Shown: piece by piece, positions 1 through 9,599 of the stretch
Layout: every line of letters starts with the position of its first letter
Numbering within the stretch: position 1 is the stretch's first letter
Origin: Pelargonium cotyledonis
Lineage: Eukaryota > Streptophyta > Magnoliopsida > Geraniales > Geraniaceae
Reading direction: 5' to 3'
Assembly (NCBI GenBank): GCA_036897625.1
Contig: JAYMTA010000471.1
Location: 1-28,231, forward strand
Length of the DNA: 28,231 bases
The notes under the pieces: generated by a model
What the model was told of the DNA's origin: nothing
The model's input: only the letters and a program-made list of their open reading frames with translations
Databases searched by the model: none
Translations under genes and position numbers: made by a program

Positions 1-136
1 TCCGCCCTCTGTCCGTCATTTTCTCTCTCCGGCCCTCTCTCCGTCATTCCAAATCTCCAATATCCGGCGATGATGGAGTACAGATCTGCATCTGCTTCTT
101 TTTTTTTTTTTTTTTCATTTCTTGTGACTGTTTTTG

Positions 137-248
137 GTTGAAATTTGGGTTGAATTTGTATGTTTTTTATCAAAATTTGTTAGATTGGATTGTTGTAATT
201 TTTGGTTCAATTTATATGTTTTTTATCAAAATTCGTTCGGCCAGAATC
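137..248. repeat. 56-bp imperfect tandem duplication
   Basis: TGTTTTTTATCAAAATT recurs at 161 and 217 with similar sequence around it. It is followed to 350 by several scattered CCGGAA/CCGGCA motifs. The AT-rich open frame across it (138-362) shows no domain. Confidence 0.7.
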
Positions 249-362
249 CGGAAATTGTCGCCAGAATTGATGAATTCTAGCCGGGAACTGGAAATTGGTG
301 CCGGAATTATCAAAAACTTGAAGTTTCCGGCACCGGAACATCAAATATTCTTGATTGTATGA

Positions 363-936
363 AGAGCATTTTAGGAATTTAAAAAAATTTAAAAATCACG
401 TGCAAAACATGTGAGGAGAGAAGTGATTTTTTCATTCAAAATTTAACGGATTATGTTAAGTAAAGTTTGTAGGATCTGTTTGTTAGGGACAAAAGTTTAT
501 GGAAAATATCTGTTATTAGTTAATAGTTCATACCATCTTAGTGTAATTAACCTTGCATTTATTACCAACACTTTCTGTTTAAACCTTTTTAAGTGAACTA
601 ATAGTATACATTTTTAAGTTCGAGGGCTTCAAGAAGTCATTGGCTTCTTTGCTTAGGTCACAATCAGTGAGACACATGATTTGATTAGTGTGTGTGTGGG
701 CTTGTGGGTCACGAGCAAATATATAAAGTTGAAGTGGGTCATGCACTTTGGAAGGTCATGGTTCAGTGTCTTGAAAGAGAAGCTCCATCTCCATCTCCAC
801 GGGTGGCTCATGACCTTGTTTAGGTTAAAAACTTAAAGTATGTGTAATGGAAACAAACTGTATTGCCTTACTCACAAAGCTAGAGATCAATTAGAGGACA
901 TGCATGTGAATTGTGATTAATAGATACACAATAACA
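363..936. other. Gene-free AT-rich stretch
   Basis: No ORF, RNA or clear repeat was recognised apart from short GTGTGTGTG and CTCCATCTCCATCTCCA runs. Confidence 0.6.
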
Positions 937-957
937 AGTCCCGAGTCAGTCCTAACT

Positions 958-1049
958 TTCTTTAGAGCAATTGATTTAATGTATTTGCTGTTTCAGAAGT
1001 CTCAAATTCAAATCTCGTTTGATTCGTTTTCTTATAAATAAATAAATAA
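958..1049 (+). mobile_element. Short SINE-like insertion with target-site duplication
   Basis: The 21-bp flanks (937-957 and 1050-1070) match at 18 of 21 positions, including a perfect CAGTCCTAACT. The insert contains CAAATTCAAATCTCG, like a Pol III B box (GGTTCAAATCC), and ends in ATAAATAAATAAATAAA, a tail typical of plant SINEs. The A-box end seems to be missing or decayed. Confidence 0.5.
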
Positions 1050-1793
1050 AGTCTCTAGCCAGTCCTAACTAGCTTCTGTCACATCACCTAATACTCCCTT
1101 AAATTATGGGATATATACTCCTATATTACCTTCTTAACTCCTACCTAATTACACCTGTTATTTTCTTATTTGTGCCATGATCTCCTTTTCAATTCCATTA
1201 ATTATATAAGTAACGGCTCCCTATTGTTTTCATCTTCTTTTTTTATAATATGTGGTTGAAATTTAGGGATATCAATATCATTAGGGATAACATATAATGA
1301 GGTGGTGAAATGTCAAGAAAGTTTTGGGAAGAAAAATAATGATATGAACTTTGTACATTTTAGTGCTTGTTTTTTTTTTTTTTTTTTAAATCAGAGCTTA
1401 AAAGGTATATTAGGTAAAAGAAGATAAAGGGAGATAAAATGTCGGAAGTATATGTAGTCGTTTGATTTATTGTTTGGTAGAATTTGATGATAATAGATGT
1501 TTGTAAATGTGTTTTGGTTGATAAAAAATGAGTGAAAACAATCCCGATTAAGATAATATTAAAAAAATATTATTTAAAATAGCAAGCCCGCATAAAAAAA
1601 AAGAGGCAAAAATTAATTGAAACCCAATATTTAACAAATTCATATATATGACCAAAAAAATATCCATATGCATTACTCAAAACATGATGTCAAACATGAA
1701 AAATGAAGGTTAAAATTAGTTGTATAGCACTATGGTCAACCATCACACTACAAACATTAGATAATGTAGTCAACCATCAAACATATGAATGTA

Positions 1794-1810
1794 GTCGACC
1801 ATAAAACAAA
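1794..1810. repeat. 17-bp arm of a distant inverted repeat
   Basis: GTCGACCATAAAACAAA here is present as its exact reverse complement at 3185-3201, about 1.4 kb away. Related GTCAACC/GTCGACC motifs recur around both. Confidence 0.7.
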
Positions 1811-2022
1811 TAAAATGGTTTATTGTCTTCTTCATCTTCTTCGTGATCTTGTTTTGAATACAAAACAAATAATAGCCTTTTAAGAGTTAGAAGATGTTTA
1901 AATTTAACCATGAGAATGAGGTATAAATAGGAATTAAATGATGTAGAGTTAAACTGTATGAGACATGAACTATACACAAATATTTGGTTGTGGGGATGGT
2001 AATGAAATTTCACCAAAAGGAG

Positions 2023-2047
2023 TTCCACAGGAGAGTCTCCTGTGGAA
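2023..2047. other. Perfect 12-bp-arm palindrome
   Basis: TTCCACAGGAGA, a single central G, then TCTCCTGTGGAA. It lies in AT-rich sequence with no gene around it. Confidence 0.85.
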
Positions 2048-3068
2048 AATAAACTCCCACAAGAGTTCTGCATGAGTTTTTGAACAAAAAGTCTGTTGCT
2101 AAGTTTTTTCAGCGAATAAAATAGTTCATGTGAATTGCTTCTATGTCCTAATTGGCTAACACAGAAGGTGGCTGCAAGAGGTGTGGTGGTGTTCCCGAAC
2201 AAGCCCTTATTTGGGCATTATTAGGTAAAAAGAAGAAAAAGTTAATACTCAAGATCAAACTTTTTTTGATGAACCGTTTTTCATGAGATGGAGTAAATGA
2301 GTTTATGTTCGCTCTTGAGTTCTTGAATGTTGCAACACAAGAAACAAGTTGTTAGGAAAATCAGAGTGTGTGCCTAATAGTTCAGTCAAGAATGTGAAAA
2401 ATGAAAAAGCGGCATCTCATCTCTCTCTTTCATAAATGATATCTATACTTGCAACCAAAGGTAGACAATGTGTTATTGTGTGATTGGATAGTGAAGAATG
2501 AAGATTTAGGGCATGTGGTGAAGTAATAGCTTGCCTTTCGTGCTTTATCATTTTAGATGCTCAATTAGTCTTTGAGACGTTCACTTATTTATGAAATATC
2601 CTCAAAACTCAAGGGGCATATTTTGACGTTGTGGCGTGAGATCTTCCCTTAAGACACTTGGGGTGGACTTTTGTTTTGCAGTGTGGGGTCTTTCCTCGAG
2701 GTCTCTTGAGGCGGGACTTCCTTCTTAGTTTGTATTATTGAATCTCCTTATTTTTTTTTTACCTTCTTCAATTGAAGATTTGGGCTCTGAACATAGTTCT
2801 TCTAATTCAAGTTTACTCATTTTCAAAGCAATTTTTGGATTTATCCTATGAAATATTTTGACTCCCAAGTATTTACGAAAAGTTAAGAAACATTATCATG
2901 ATTCATTTTTAAAGCAATTAGACTAAGGATCCTTCAAAATAACGCGACTCTCTAGTATACATTGTTTGTTTACTCTACTTTCTTCTTAAAGGAGGTGTCA
3001 CATGAGATTGACTTAAAGAAGGTTGGTGCCACATGAGATATAGTTTGTTTGGTAAAAAACTGATTTTG

Positions 3069-3112
3069 GCTCCTTTAAGGAGCGGAACAATGAAAAGCTC
3101 CGCAAAGGAGCT
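3069..3112. other. Two adjacent short hairpins
   Basis: GCTCCTTTAAGGAGC (3069-3083) and AGCTCCGCAAAGGAGCT (3096-3112) share the same GGAG/CTCC stem. They may be the end of a decayed foldback element. Confidence 0.6.
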
Positions 3113-3184
3113 ATTTTGATGTAGGAAATATACAACTCTTGTGGGGAACAATACCTTCTTTAAGGACCTAAACGAGCGACCACT

Positions 3185-3400
3185 TTTGTTTTATGGTCGA
3201 CCGTTTTCATGTATGACTTTCAGGTAAAAGGTCAATGTAGTAACGGTCAACTATAAAATAAAAATGGTTTACCATTTTCTTATATGACGTTCAAGTAAAA
3301 ACACATACCAAAATGACTTTTAGGTAAAAAATTATTGCAGTAACAGTCGACCAAAAAAATAAAATGATAAACTGTTTCATTTCTAAACTGGGTAGACTGC
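3185..3400. repeat. Degenerate tandem repeat, period about 100 bp
   Basis: ATGACTTTCAGGTAAAA at 3213 recurs as ATGACTTTTAGGTAAAA at 3313, each followed by a GTAACxGTCxAC and AAATAAAATGxT segment. It includes the second arm (3185-3201) of the inverted repeat shared with 1794-1810. Confidence 0.6.
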
Positions 3401-4205
3401 AAATGGTCTGCAGTCCACCGTTTGCGAGATGTATTACAATAACTATTATATTCTCACCTTTTATTCAAAAAATGGTAACTGTATCTAAATGAAGTTATTA
3501 ATCACAACCTTGCAAATTATTCATATTTTATTTTCTTTCCATTTCAACTGTGAATTTCATTTCAATACCCTTCTACATATCCTACATGTCCATTTTGGTA
3601 ATTTACACATATTTTACCTCATTACAGTTGTTTTTTACCAAACAAACTTTTACAATATACCCTTCTTACAACTTCTTACAGTCAGACATTTAATAAACAT
3701 AATTGACTTTTTAGAGCACCTTCTTACAACTTTTTAAAATTTTCACCCCTCCTTATAACTTTTTAAAATTTTGCAAGGTTTTGGAGAAGATTGAACAAAC
3801 AAGCATACAAATATAAATAGTTAAGGATAAACATAATATGGAAGTTGTGGACCCTAATAGTATAACAATTGTGTGTGAGTTTAATTAAAGAAAAGGTAGT
3901 TTATAATTTTTTATTATAGAGAAAAGAAGTAGCAAGGTGGCACAAGTTCTAATGATTACACAAGGAAGAGGTTTTGTGATGACCATAGTTTATACTTTAC
4001 TGCAAAAGCATCCTCTATAATCACAAAACCTTTTAACTTTTACAATAAATTAATAATTAGCAATGAGGTGGTACTATGATTAAATCTAGGTTGCGCCACA
4101 TATAGTTATTTTTATTTCAGTAAGATTTAGGTTGTTAAGCTAGACAATACGGTAATTCCCATATTTTAATCTTATATTCCACTTTATTCGAATAAGTAGG
4201 AGTAT
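3401..4205. other. Gene-free AT-rich stretch
   Basis: An 82-codon frame at 3489-3737 is Phe/His/Leu-rich with no motif and is probably chance. TTACAACTT and ACTTTTTAAAATTTT motifs repeat near 3725-3775. Confidence 0.55.
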
Positions 4206-4487
4206 AACCCACGATCTTCTGTAATAGGAAGTACGTGTCTTAACCACTGAGTCATTCTTTAGAGGACTTTATTTTAGTAAAATCATTTATATAATAAAAT
4301 CGCTTTTGAATTAAAATTTTGATGGAAATGAGATTGATTCTCATTTAACCCACGACCTCCTACAAAAGGAAGTACGTGTCTTAACCACTGAATCAATCTC
4401 TAGAGGACTTTATTTTAGTAAAATCATTTGTATAATGAGATCGCTTTTGAATTAAAATTTTGATGGAAATGAGATTGATTCTCATTT
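4206..4487 (-). repeat. 141-bp tandem duplication with tRNA-like (SINE) sequence
   Basis: Copies 4206-4346 and 4347-4487 are nearly identical. On the minus strand each contains TGAxTCAGTGGTTAAG, an A-box-like motif, followed by TCGTGGGTT, a weak B-box start. The unit probably includes the head of a SINE together with its flank. Confidence 0.8.
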
Positions 4488-6084
4488 CAATTCATATTTC
4501 TCTATTCACATTATTATTTCCATTCTTATGTAATATTGTTTGTATCATTTATATTGTGGGAACGAGAATCATTTTCTTTCAATTGTTACTATTTGGTTAA
4601 TAATATTAAAATAAAAAAATTGTTAAAAATAAAATCCATCAAATTATTCACTAAATAATTATGCAAGAAAAAAATGATACTCCTCATTTAAAAATTGATA
4701 TTCACTACTGAAAAATAAATAAATAACCATTATTTGTGATTAAAATAAATAGAATTGTTTATGGGTATAATTGTTAAAGCGAGCTGTGGGCTTAAACAGG
4801 TTGGATTAAAAGGCCAGCATGGGCCGCAAGCTGTGAGCTAATTTTTATTTATATTATAAATTATATAATAAGAAGACGCAACATAACATTGCATTATATA
4901 AATGTACCAACTTAAATCCTAACTTGTTGACACTCGAAATTCGAAACAAACATGATCTGATAATTTAACGTGTTGAATTAGTCAACACAAACCCAATATG
5001 AATCTAATTATGCTGAAAATTATATATATTAATAAATTAAATTCAAATTTTGATTTCATCTAATCCGAACTCCTTTCGGATTGGATTCACATTTATGTCT
5101 ATAAATCCAAATTCGGAAATATATAAATTCAAATTTGATGTTAAATTTGAATCGTCACAACTGATTTGAATGTGTGTGTGTGAGTAAATTAGTATTTGAT
5201 CCGAGATTCAAAATTTCACCTTTAGTTGTGAACACACACATATTTATAAATTCGAATCCTCCATGAATATGTATGTGTGTGTGTATGTTCCTCATGCTAG
5301 CTTGATTTATATCCATTTTGTTTTCGTTTTAGTGTACTATTAGTATCACTATTTAACTTTTAGGCACCCCACGGGAGATCTAACGGATGGGGACAAATTA
5401 TAAATTAAGCTGACAGACTGATTTTGGCCTACAGGCCAACAACCCAATGAACAACTCTACTCATGTGTGTTCATTATTTGGTGATGCGGAGTTCATAATT
5501 GTATTCTTCTTAATAATTTATAGAAAAACCACTCGAGTCGAATATTTGAGAAACATTTTATGTTCATTTTCTCCATTGTTCCAGAATTTTAAGATATAAA
5601 TATAGATTATTTGAAAAAATTAATATTATAATAATGTTCGTCTCGAAAAATTATATGTTTTGTATCTCAAACGAACATCCTAACACAAAGTTATGAATTT
5701 TTAAAATTTACATCGTAAAATAAAAAAATGAAAAAATGGGAATGAGAATCACTTTCAATCCAACATAGGTGCGAATAAATTTACAAATGAGTGAGAGAAT
5801 GAGAATAAGTATGTTCTAATCCAAAAACTATCCCATTCTCATTCTCATTCTCAAACAAAAAATGATAATTCAATCAGTCCCTAAGAGTGTAATAGCATCA
5901 CAAGTGATGCATTACACTTTTATTATTCATTGCTTGAGTATTATTATATAATATATTGTTACAATTATTTGAAATTTGTCTAAATTATTCTTTCAATCAA
6001 ATAATTATTTTAACAGCATTAAAATAATAATTTATATAGTAAAAAAAATCGTTCATATTCAAGTAATGAAAAATAATACATCAA
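4488..6084. other. Gene-free AT-rich stretch with decayed repeat motifs
   Basis: GAGAATGAGAATAAG and its inverse CATTCTCATTCTCATTCTC near 5795-5860 could form a hairpin. GGCC-containing motifs near 4800-4835 and 5425-5440 (TGGGCCGC, GGCCTACAGGCC) stand out in the AT-rich background and may mark a decayed DNA transposon. No ORF was recognised. Confidence 0.5.
5171..5284. repeat. Cluster of short TG/CA microsatellites
   Basis: (TG)6 at 5171-5182, a CA run at 5231-5240 and another TG run at about 5273-5284 lie within 115 bp of AT-rich sequence. Confidence 0.75.
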
Positions 6085-6160
6085 CCAATGAATTTTGGCT
6101 CAATTGGCAACGCAAATTGAAATTGCGAGAATAACTCTCGAGTTCGATCCCTTATATAAA
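6085..6160 (+). mobile_element. tRNA-derived SINE head
   Basis: TGGCTCAATTGG (6096-6107) fits a Pol III A box and GAGTTCGATCC (6140-6150) fits a B box, 32 bp apart, as in tRNA-derived SINEs. There is no cloverleaf, so this is not a tRNA gene. The 3' end and target duplication were not found. Confidence 0.6.
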
Positions 6161-6488
6161 CACACCTATAGAAAGGGATGAGGAGTTATAACTATGACTA
6201 ATGCTACAGTATGAATGTATGTGACACAAAAATTTTATCCAGACGACGGAAAAGCTACCCCACACTTACGGAAGAATCTAAAAGAATATGAATAGCTTGG
6301 GACAAGCCCAAGTGTAAAGTCCAAACCCAAATCCTAGAAACATGGACATTTATCATTTCTAGAAATTTTATGATGTCTCTAGAATTATGCATCATTATCT
6401 TGGGATGATAAAATAATCTAAATAGAAAATCCTAACATTGATAGTGACTATGTTATTTTAGCCTTACCCATCCATTGAAGGAGATTAG

Positions 6489-6496
6489 TATAAATA
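6489..6496 (+). promoter_or_regulatory. TATA-box-like motif (first copy)
   Basis: TATAAATA in TTAGTATAAATAGGTG, a good plant core-promoter match. No gene is clearly attached to it. Confidence 0.4.
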
Positions 6497-6588
6497 GGTG
6501 GTATACAATTATCTAGATAGGAAATCCTAACTATTGATAGTGACTTTAGTTTTACTCTTTGCCATTGTCCATTTTGCTAGAATATTAG

Positions 6589-6596
6589 TATAAATA
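6589..6596 (+). promoter_or_regulatory. TATA-box-like motif (second copy), just upstream of the retroposed element
   Basis: TATAAATA lies 35 bp before the first base of the retroposed element and 22 bp before its target-site duplication, the distance at which plant transcription usually starts. It may be the promoter of a gene interrupted by the insertion, now driving the insert. This is inferred. Confidence 0.45.
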
Positions 6597-6617
6597 GGTG
6601 ATGATTTCATTTGCCCT

Positions 6618-6631
6618 AACAATCCTATGCT
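6618..6631. repeat. Left target-site duplication of the retroposed element
   Basis: AACAATCCTATGCT, identical to 8645-8658. The flanking bases differ (A after the left copy, T after the right), which defines its limits. Confidence 0.85.
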
Positions 6632-7308
6632 ACAAATTTCACAAGTGCAAAATAACTAAAACACTCTCGCTTCTCTCTTCTTTGCCCAGTCTACAGTTTT
6701 TCTCAACCACAGCCGCCTTGCCAGGCCACCGTTCTCTGGCCAAATCTGTTCGATTTTTGAGTAAGCGGTGGCCCTAAATCTTATAGTTACCTTTAAATTA
6801 GCTAGTTTTTTGTCTTTTGAGTAGTCTCGGGCTGGATATTGTTGGATCGATGAAACAGATTTTTGTCTTCTCTGTGCTAATTTCTTGAGGTTGAATTCGA
6901 TCTGGTTCGTAGTTTGAATCTCATATCATTTGGGGTTTTTTCATTATCAAGCTTGTGTGGATTGCTGCAGTTGTCTCAATCGTGTCCAGGATTTGAGTTT
7001 GCTGATCTGACTCCGGTCCGGTGGGATTTGGTATCTCATCAATCAACTGTGGAAGAGTTCTAGTCGTGTTGCTAATCAGGTTTGGAGTTCATGCACCTCT
7101 GATCTTAACAGATTACATTTGGTATTCTCTTATCTGTTACAAATCAGGATCGATATTTGTTTTGAGTTGAGGTACTTTTTATCTTGCAATTGTTAATCTT
7201 TGATTGAGGGTGTTAGGGATTGATTGGCTTTGCCTGATTTAGTGGGAACTAAATTCAGTTAGTTGAAAGTTTGTGGGATAGATACGGTTGTGAGCCTTCT
7301 AATCAGAG

Positions 7309-8353
7309 ATGGAAACCCTTAAAGCTTTGTACCATGACCTCTCGGCCTCCTTAGATACCAACAAATCTCTTTCACAAGAAGATCAAAAGATGATATGTAT
7401 GCAAATTTTCATATTTGAAGGAGTGTTAGAAGACTTTCAAACCTTAACCAAAGAGAGAGATGAACTCAAGGCTCAAAATAAAAAATTGATTGTTAGAGAA
7501 AAGCTACAGAAGAGTCAGTTGGAGTTGGAGTTGGAGAATTTGAAACAAAGTCATGCCAAATAGTTGGACAATCTATTACTATCTACAGTCCATTTCAGAC
7601 TTGTCTGCCCAAATAGATGAACGCATTATGGAGCTAGAAGGTACAATTTCAACTCAGAAAAAATTAATTTCGGATTTGCACAAAGAATTGAAGGTGTTCG
7701 GTAAAAGGCCAATCACATATAGTTTTGAACCAATTAGCATAGACAAGATTCAGTCTGCGGAGCGCTTAAGTTTTCTTTTTCCGGTGAATGACGGTCAGTC
7801 CCTATGGATTCAGTTTCGCAAAGAAAAGCAAAGATTGCAATGCTCTAAATGTGGAAGTCAAAGTCACTCCAATCCAAGGTGCATGTGCCTCGGTATGGTG
7901 GAGAAGCAGGGTACACCATTCAAACCCATAATTTATTACCAACGGAGCAATAACACTAATGTTGGTGATATGGAAAGGAAACTTGCTACTCTTATTAAGA
8001 AGAAGCCTTCAATGAATATGGGTCATCAGCAACCTGCGATGAAGAGCTCTAATTGCACTCCTCCAGATGTTTTTCACTAGAATTTTTAATAAACCAAACT
8101 CTAAAAGCAAAAGTGATACTAAATCTGTTAAACGAAAAAAGTGATACCTTCTCAGAATCCAGATTTCATGGACGTTAACTTCATTTCGTCTTCATCAGAT
8201 AGTAAAGCCTGTAATGAGGAGAAAATTCAGCCGGTGATGGCTCCAGAATCAAAAGAGAATAAGGTTATGCTCAAGAGGTGTAGGAACGAAAGTTTTCCAA
8301 GGACTCAAAATCAGAAGCATTCCAACATGAAGGTTAAAATTCGAGGACATTGA
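7309..8353 (+). pseudogene. Broken coding region: coiled-coil plus CCHC zinc-knuckle protein
   Basis: The first frame (7309-7563) begins METLKALYHDLSASLDT and continues into a charged heptad-like stretch (ERDELKAQNKKL...LELELENL), a likely coiled coil. It stops at TAG 7561. A second frame (to 8080) continues with more coiled coil (ERIMELEGTISTQKKL) and then CSKCGSQSHSNPRC at 7841-7882, an exact CX2CX4HX4C knuckle. A third frame (about 8138-8353) is Ser- and Lys-rich. The frames follow one another with only small gaps, so one longer ORF seems to have been broken by at least an early stop or frameshift near 7561-7600, the TAG at 8078 and a shift near 8085-8140. Nucleic-acid binding, as in Gag or LINE ORF1 proteins, is inferred from the knuckle. 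I do not recognise the family. An unseen intron is a less likely explanation. Confidence 0.6.
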
Positions 8354-8508
8354 TGTGCTAAACCAGTAGAAGTATTTTCTTCACTCTTGTTTCCGGTTGA
8401 TAACAGAAAACGCTTGAAGCAAATGTTGTTGAACTGTGGAAGTTCGAGGTCGACCAACCTTTCAAGCGCTGAAGTTTCAGCCCTGTATCCTGTAGGTTAA
8501 TGCAGTCT

Positions 8509-8524
8509 TACGCTAGTTAGCGTA
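8509..8524. other. Short perfect hairpin in the 3' UTR of the retroposed element
   Basis: TACGCTA-GT-TAGCGTA: a 7-bp perfect stem with a 2-nt loop, about 110 nt before the A-rich tail. Confidence 0.7.
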
Positions 8525-8644
8525 GACTTGGTTGTTAATTTGTCTACTTATGTTCTTGTTAGTTTGTTATTTCTGGTGTTGTTTCTGTACTTTAATGCTT
8601 CTAAAAATATATTGGCCAATTATAAAAAAAAAAAGAAAAGAAAA

Positions 8645-8658
8645 AACAATCCTATGCT
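8645..8658. repeat. Right target-site duplication of the retroposed element
   Basis: AACAATCCTATGCT directly after the A-rich tail. The preceding As make the tail/TSD border ambiguous by a few bases. Confidence 0.85.
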
Positions 8659-8819
8659 TTTTTGCATGCAAGTGGTAAAATAAATGTGTGATATTATTTG
8701 ATTTGATTTGATTTCAACTAGCCCCAACCCTAGCCATGTATTTCGCCTACAAAGAGAGTAGAGAGATGTGAGGACTGGAGAGGAGCTAGAGAGAGGTGAG
8801 AGTATTGAGAGAAAATCAT

Positions 8820-9180
8820 AACTAATCATGGACGACTTATTCATTTCATTCCTTGAAAGCCCAACCTCTCATGCATGCATGTAAACTCAATCCTTAATGA
8901 TCAGATCGTCCTTAATTCGTCCTTCCGCCAACCCTCTAGCTCCCAGCAGCCACCCACCATGTTACTCCAGCTTCTCAGAACCTTGTTGCAGACATTACCA
9001 TTGATGTGCCTGCCTCCTTGGAATGCTTTCGTCGCAAAGACATGTGAAGACCTGACTAATAGCCCTTGGAGCATCAGGTGCAGTTGCTGCGAAACTTACC
9101 AATTGGTTCCTCAGTCTTGATATGGAAGGTTGCCCGGTCTCCGTTTTTGGACAACAGGTTGGGAGGGCTCTTTCGTAGCT
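8820..9180 (+). other. Possible coding remnant, unrecognised
   Basis: GC content here is higher than in the surroundings and open frames overlap. The frame at 8875-9120 reads MHVNSILNDQIVLNSSFRQP and onward; another gives GASGAVAAKLTNWFLSLDME near 9072-9130. The composition looks more coding-like than the flanks, but no domain is recognisable and no single frame covers the segment. It may be a decayed gene whose promoter was the TATA region near 6589 before the retroposed element was inserted. A real short gene cannot be excluded. Confidence 0.25.
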
Positions 9181-9599
9181 AGCTAACTTCATAATTGCAA
9201 ATCTTAGATGAAATAAGCCAAAAAGAGTATATAACCTGGGTTGTAATTATTTTGAAATGCTGCAATTCGTTTTAGATCGTGTTTATGGGAGTCACGTTTC
9301 AATTAGTGTATAGTACTAGACTACTAGTATATTCCATTGCATTTCATTTTTTTTTTATGTGTATAATAATGTATTCAATATCCACTTACCAACAGTTTAT
9401 TTAGTTATCGTCCTAAACATGTCGCATGTTAGGCTATGTAGCACAATTTCTAATCGTGTCGTACAACACAAAACATTCAGCACAACATGGCCAACCCTAC
9501 TCCTAAAGAATAATCCTTTAAAAATGTCTTATATCTCATGATTGTTCATCTCAATGCAGATTGAATTGACCAAAAACAACGAAATGTTCAATCCAAATG
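9181..9599. other. Intergenic stretch between the coding-like remnant and the villin 3' end
   Basis: AT-rich, with a T-run near 9345-9357. No gene, repeat or RNA was recognised. Confidence 0.6.

Larger units (their letters stand above)
1071..3060. other. Gene-free AT-rich stretch with a distant repeat arm and a palindrome
   Basis: The open frame at 1777-2202 (minus) shows no recognisable domain, has AT-driven composition and spans the palindrome at 2023-2047, so I do not call it a gene. A T/A homopolymer lies at 1371-1388. Nothing else is identifiable. Confidence 0.55.
6411..6600. repeat. Approximately 100-bp imperfect tandem duplication carrying two TATA boxes
   Basis: Copy 1 (about 6411-6500) and copy 2 (about 6509-6600) share AAATCCTAAC, TTGATAGTGACT and TTAGTATAAATAGGTG. 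The TATAAATA motifs are exactly 100 bp apart. Confidence 0.8.
6632..8644 (+). mobile_element. Retroposed LINE-like element with poly(A) tail
   Basis: This 2.0-kb unit is bounded by an exact 14-bp direct repeat (6618-6631 and 8645-8658) and ends in an A-rich tail (about 8622-8644), the hallmarks of target-primed reverse transcription by LINE machinery. Its 3' end, ATATTGGCCAATTATAAAAA, resembles plant L1 3' ends as I recall them. It holds about 680 nt of leader, a broken coding region for a coiled-coil and CCHC protein, and about 290 nt of 3' UTR. I see no endonuclease or reverse transcriptase, so it is a non-autonomous LINE derivative, an internally deleted LINE, or a retrocopy of a host gene. 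Orientation follows from the tail. Confidence 0.8.

Noticed and set aside
1..126. 5' end of a gene starting at ATG 70 or 73
   Set aside because: The frame runs through a T homopolymer and stops within about 20 codons. No splice continuation was recognised.
1777..2202. 141-codon open frame on the minus strand
   Set aside because: Low complexity, Phe/Leu/Ser-rich and without a domain. It spans the palindrome and repeat sequence and has no promoter or splice context.
3489..3737. 82-codon plus-strand frame
   Set aside because: Composition follows AT-rich DNA (FHFNCEFHFNT) with no motif; likely chance.
6085..6160. A tRNA gene
   Set aside because: The A and B boxes are present, but the arms do not form a cloverleaf and no anticodon stem can be drawn.
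7309..8080. LTR retrotransposon gag gene
   Set aside because: The CCHC knuckle fits gag, but no long terminal repeats, primer-binding site, protease or integrase were found. The poly(A) tail and 14-bp target duplication point to LINE-type retroposition.
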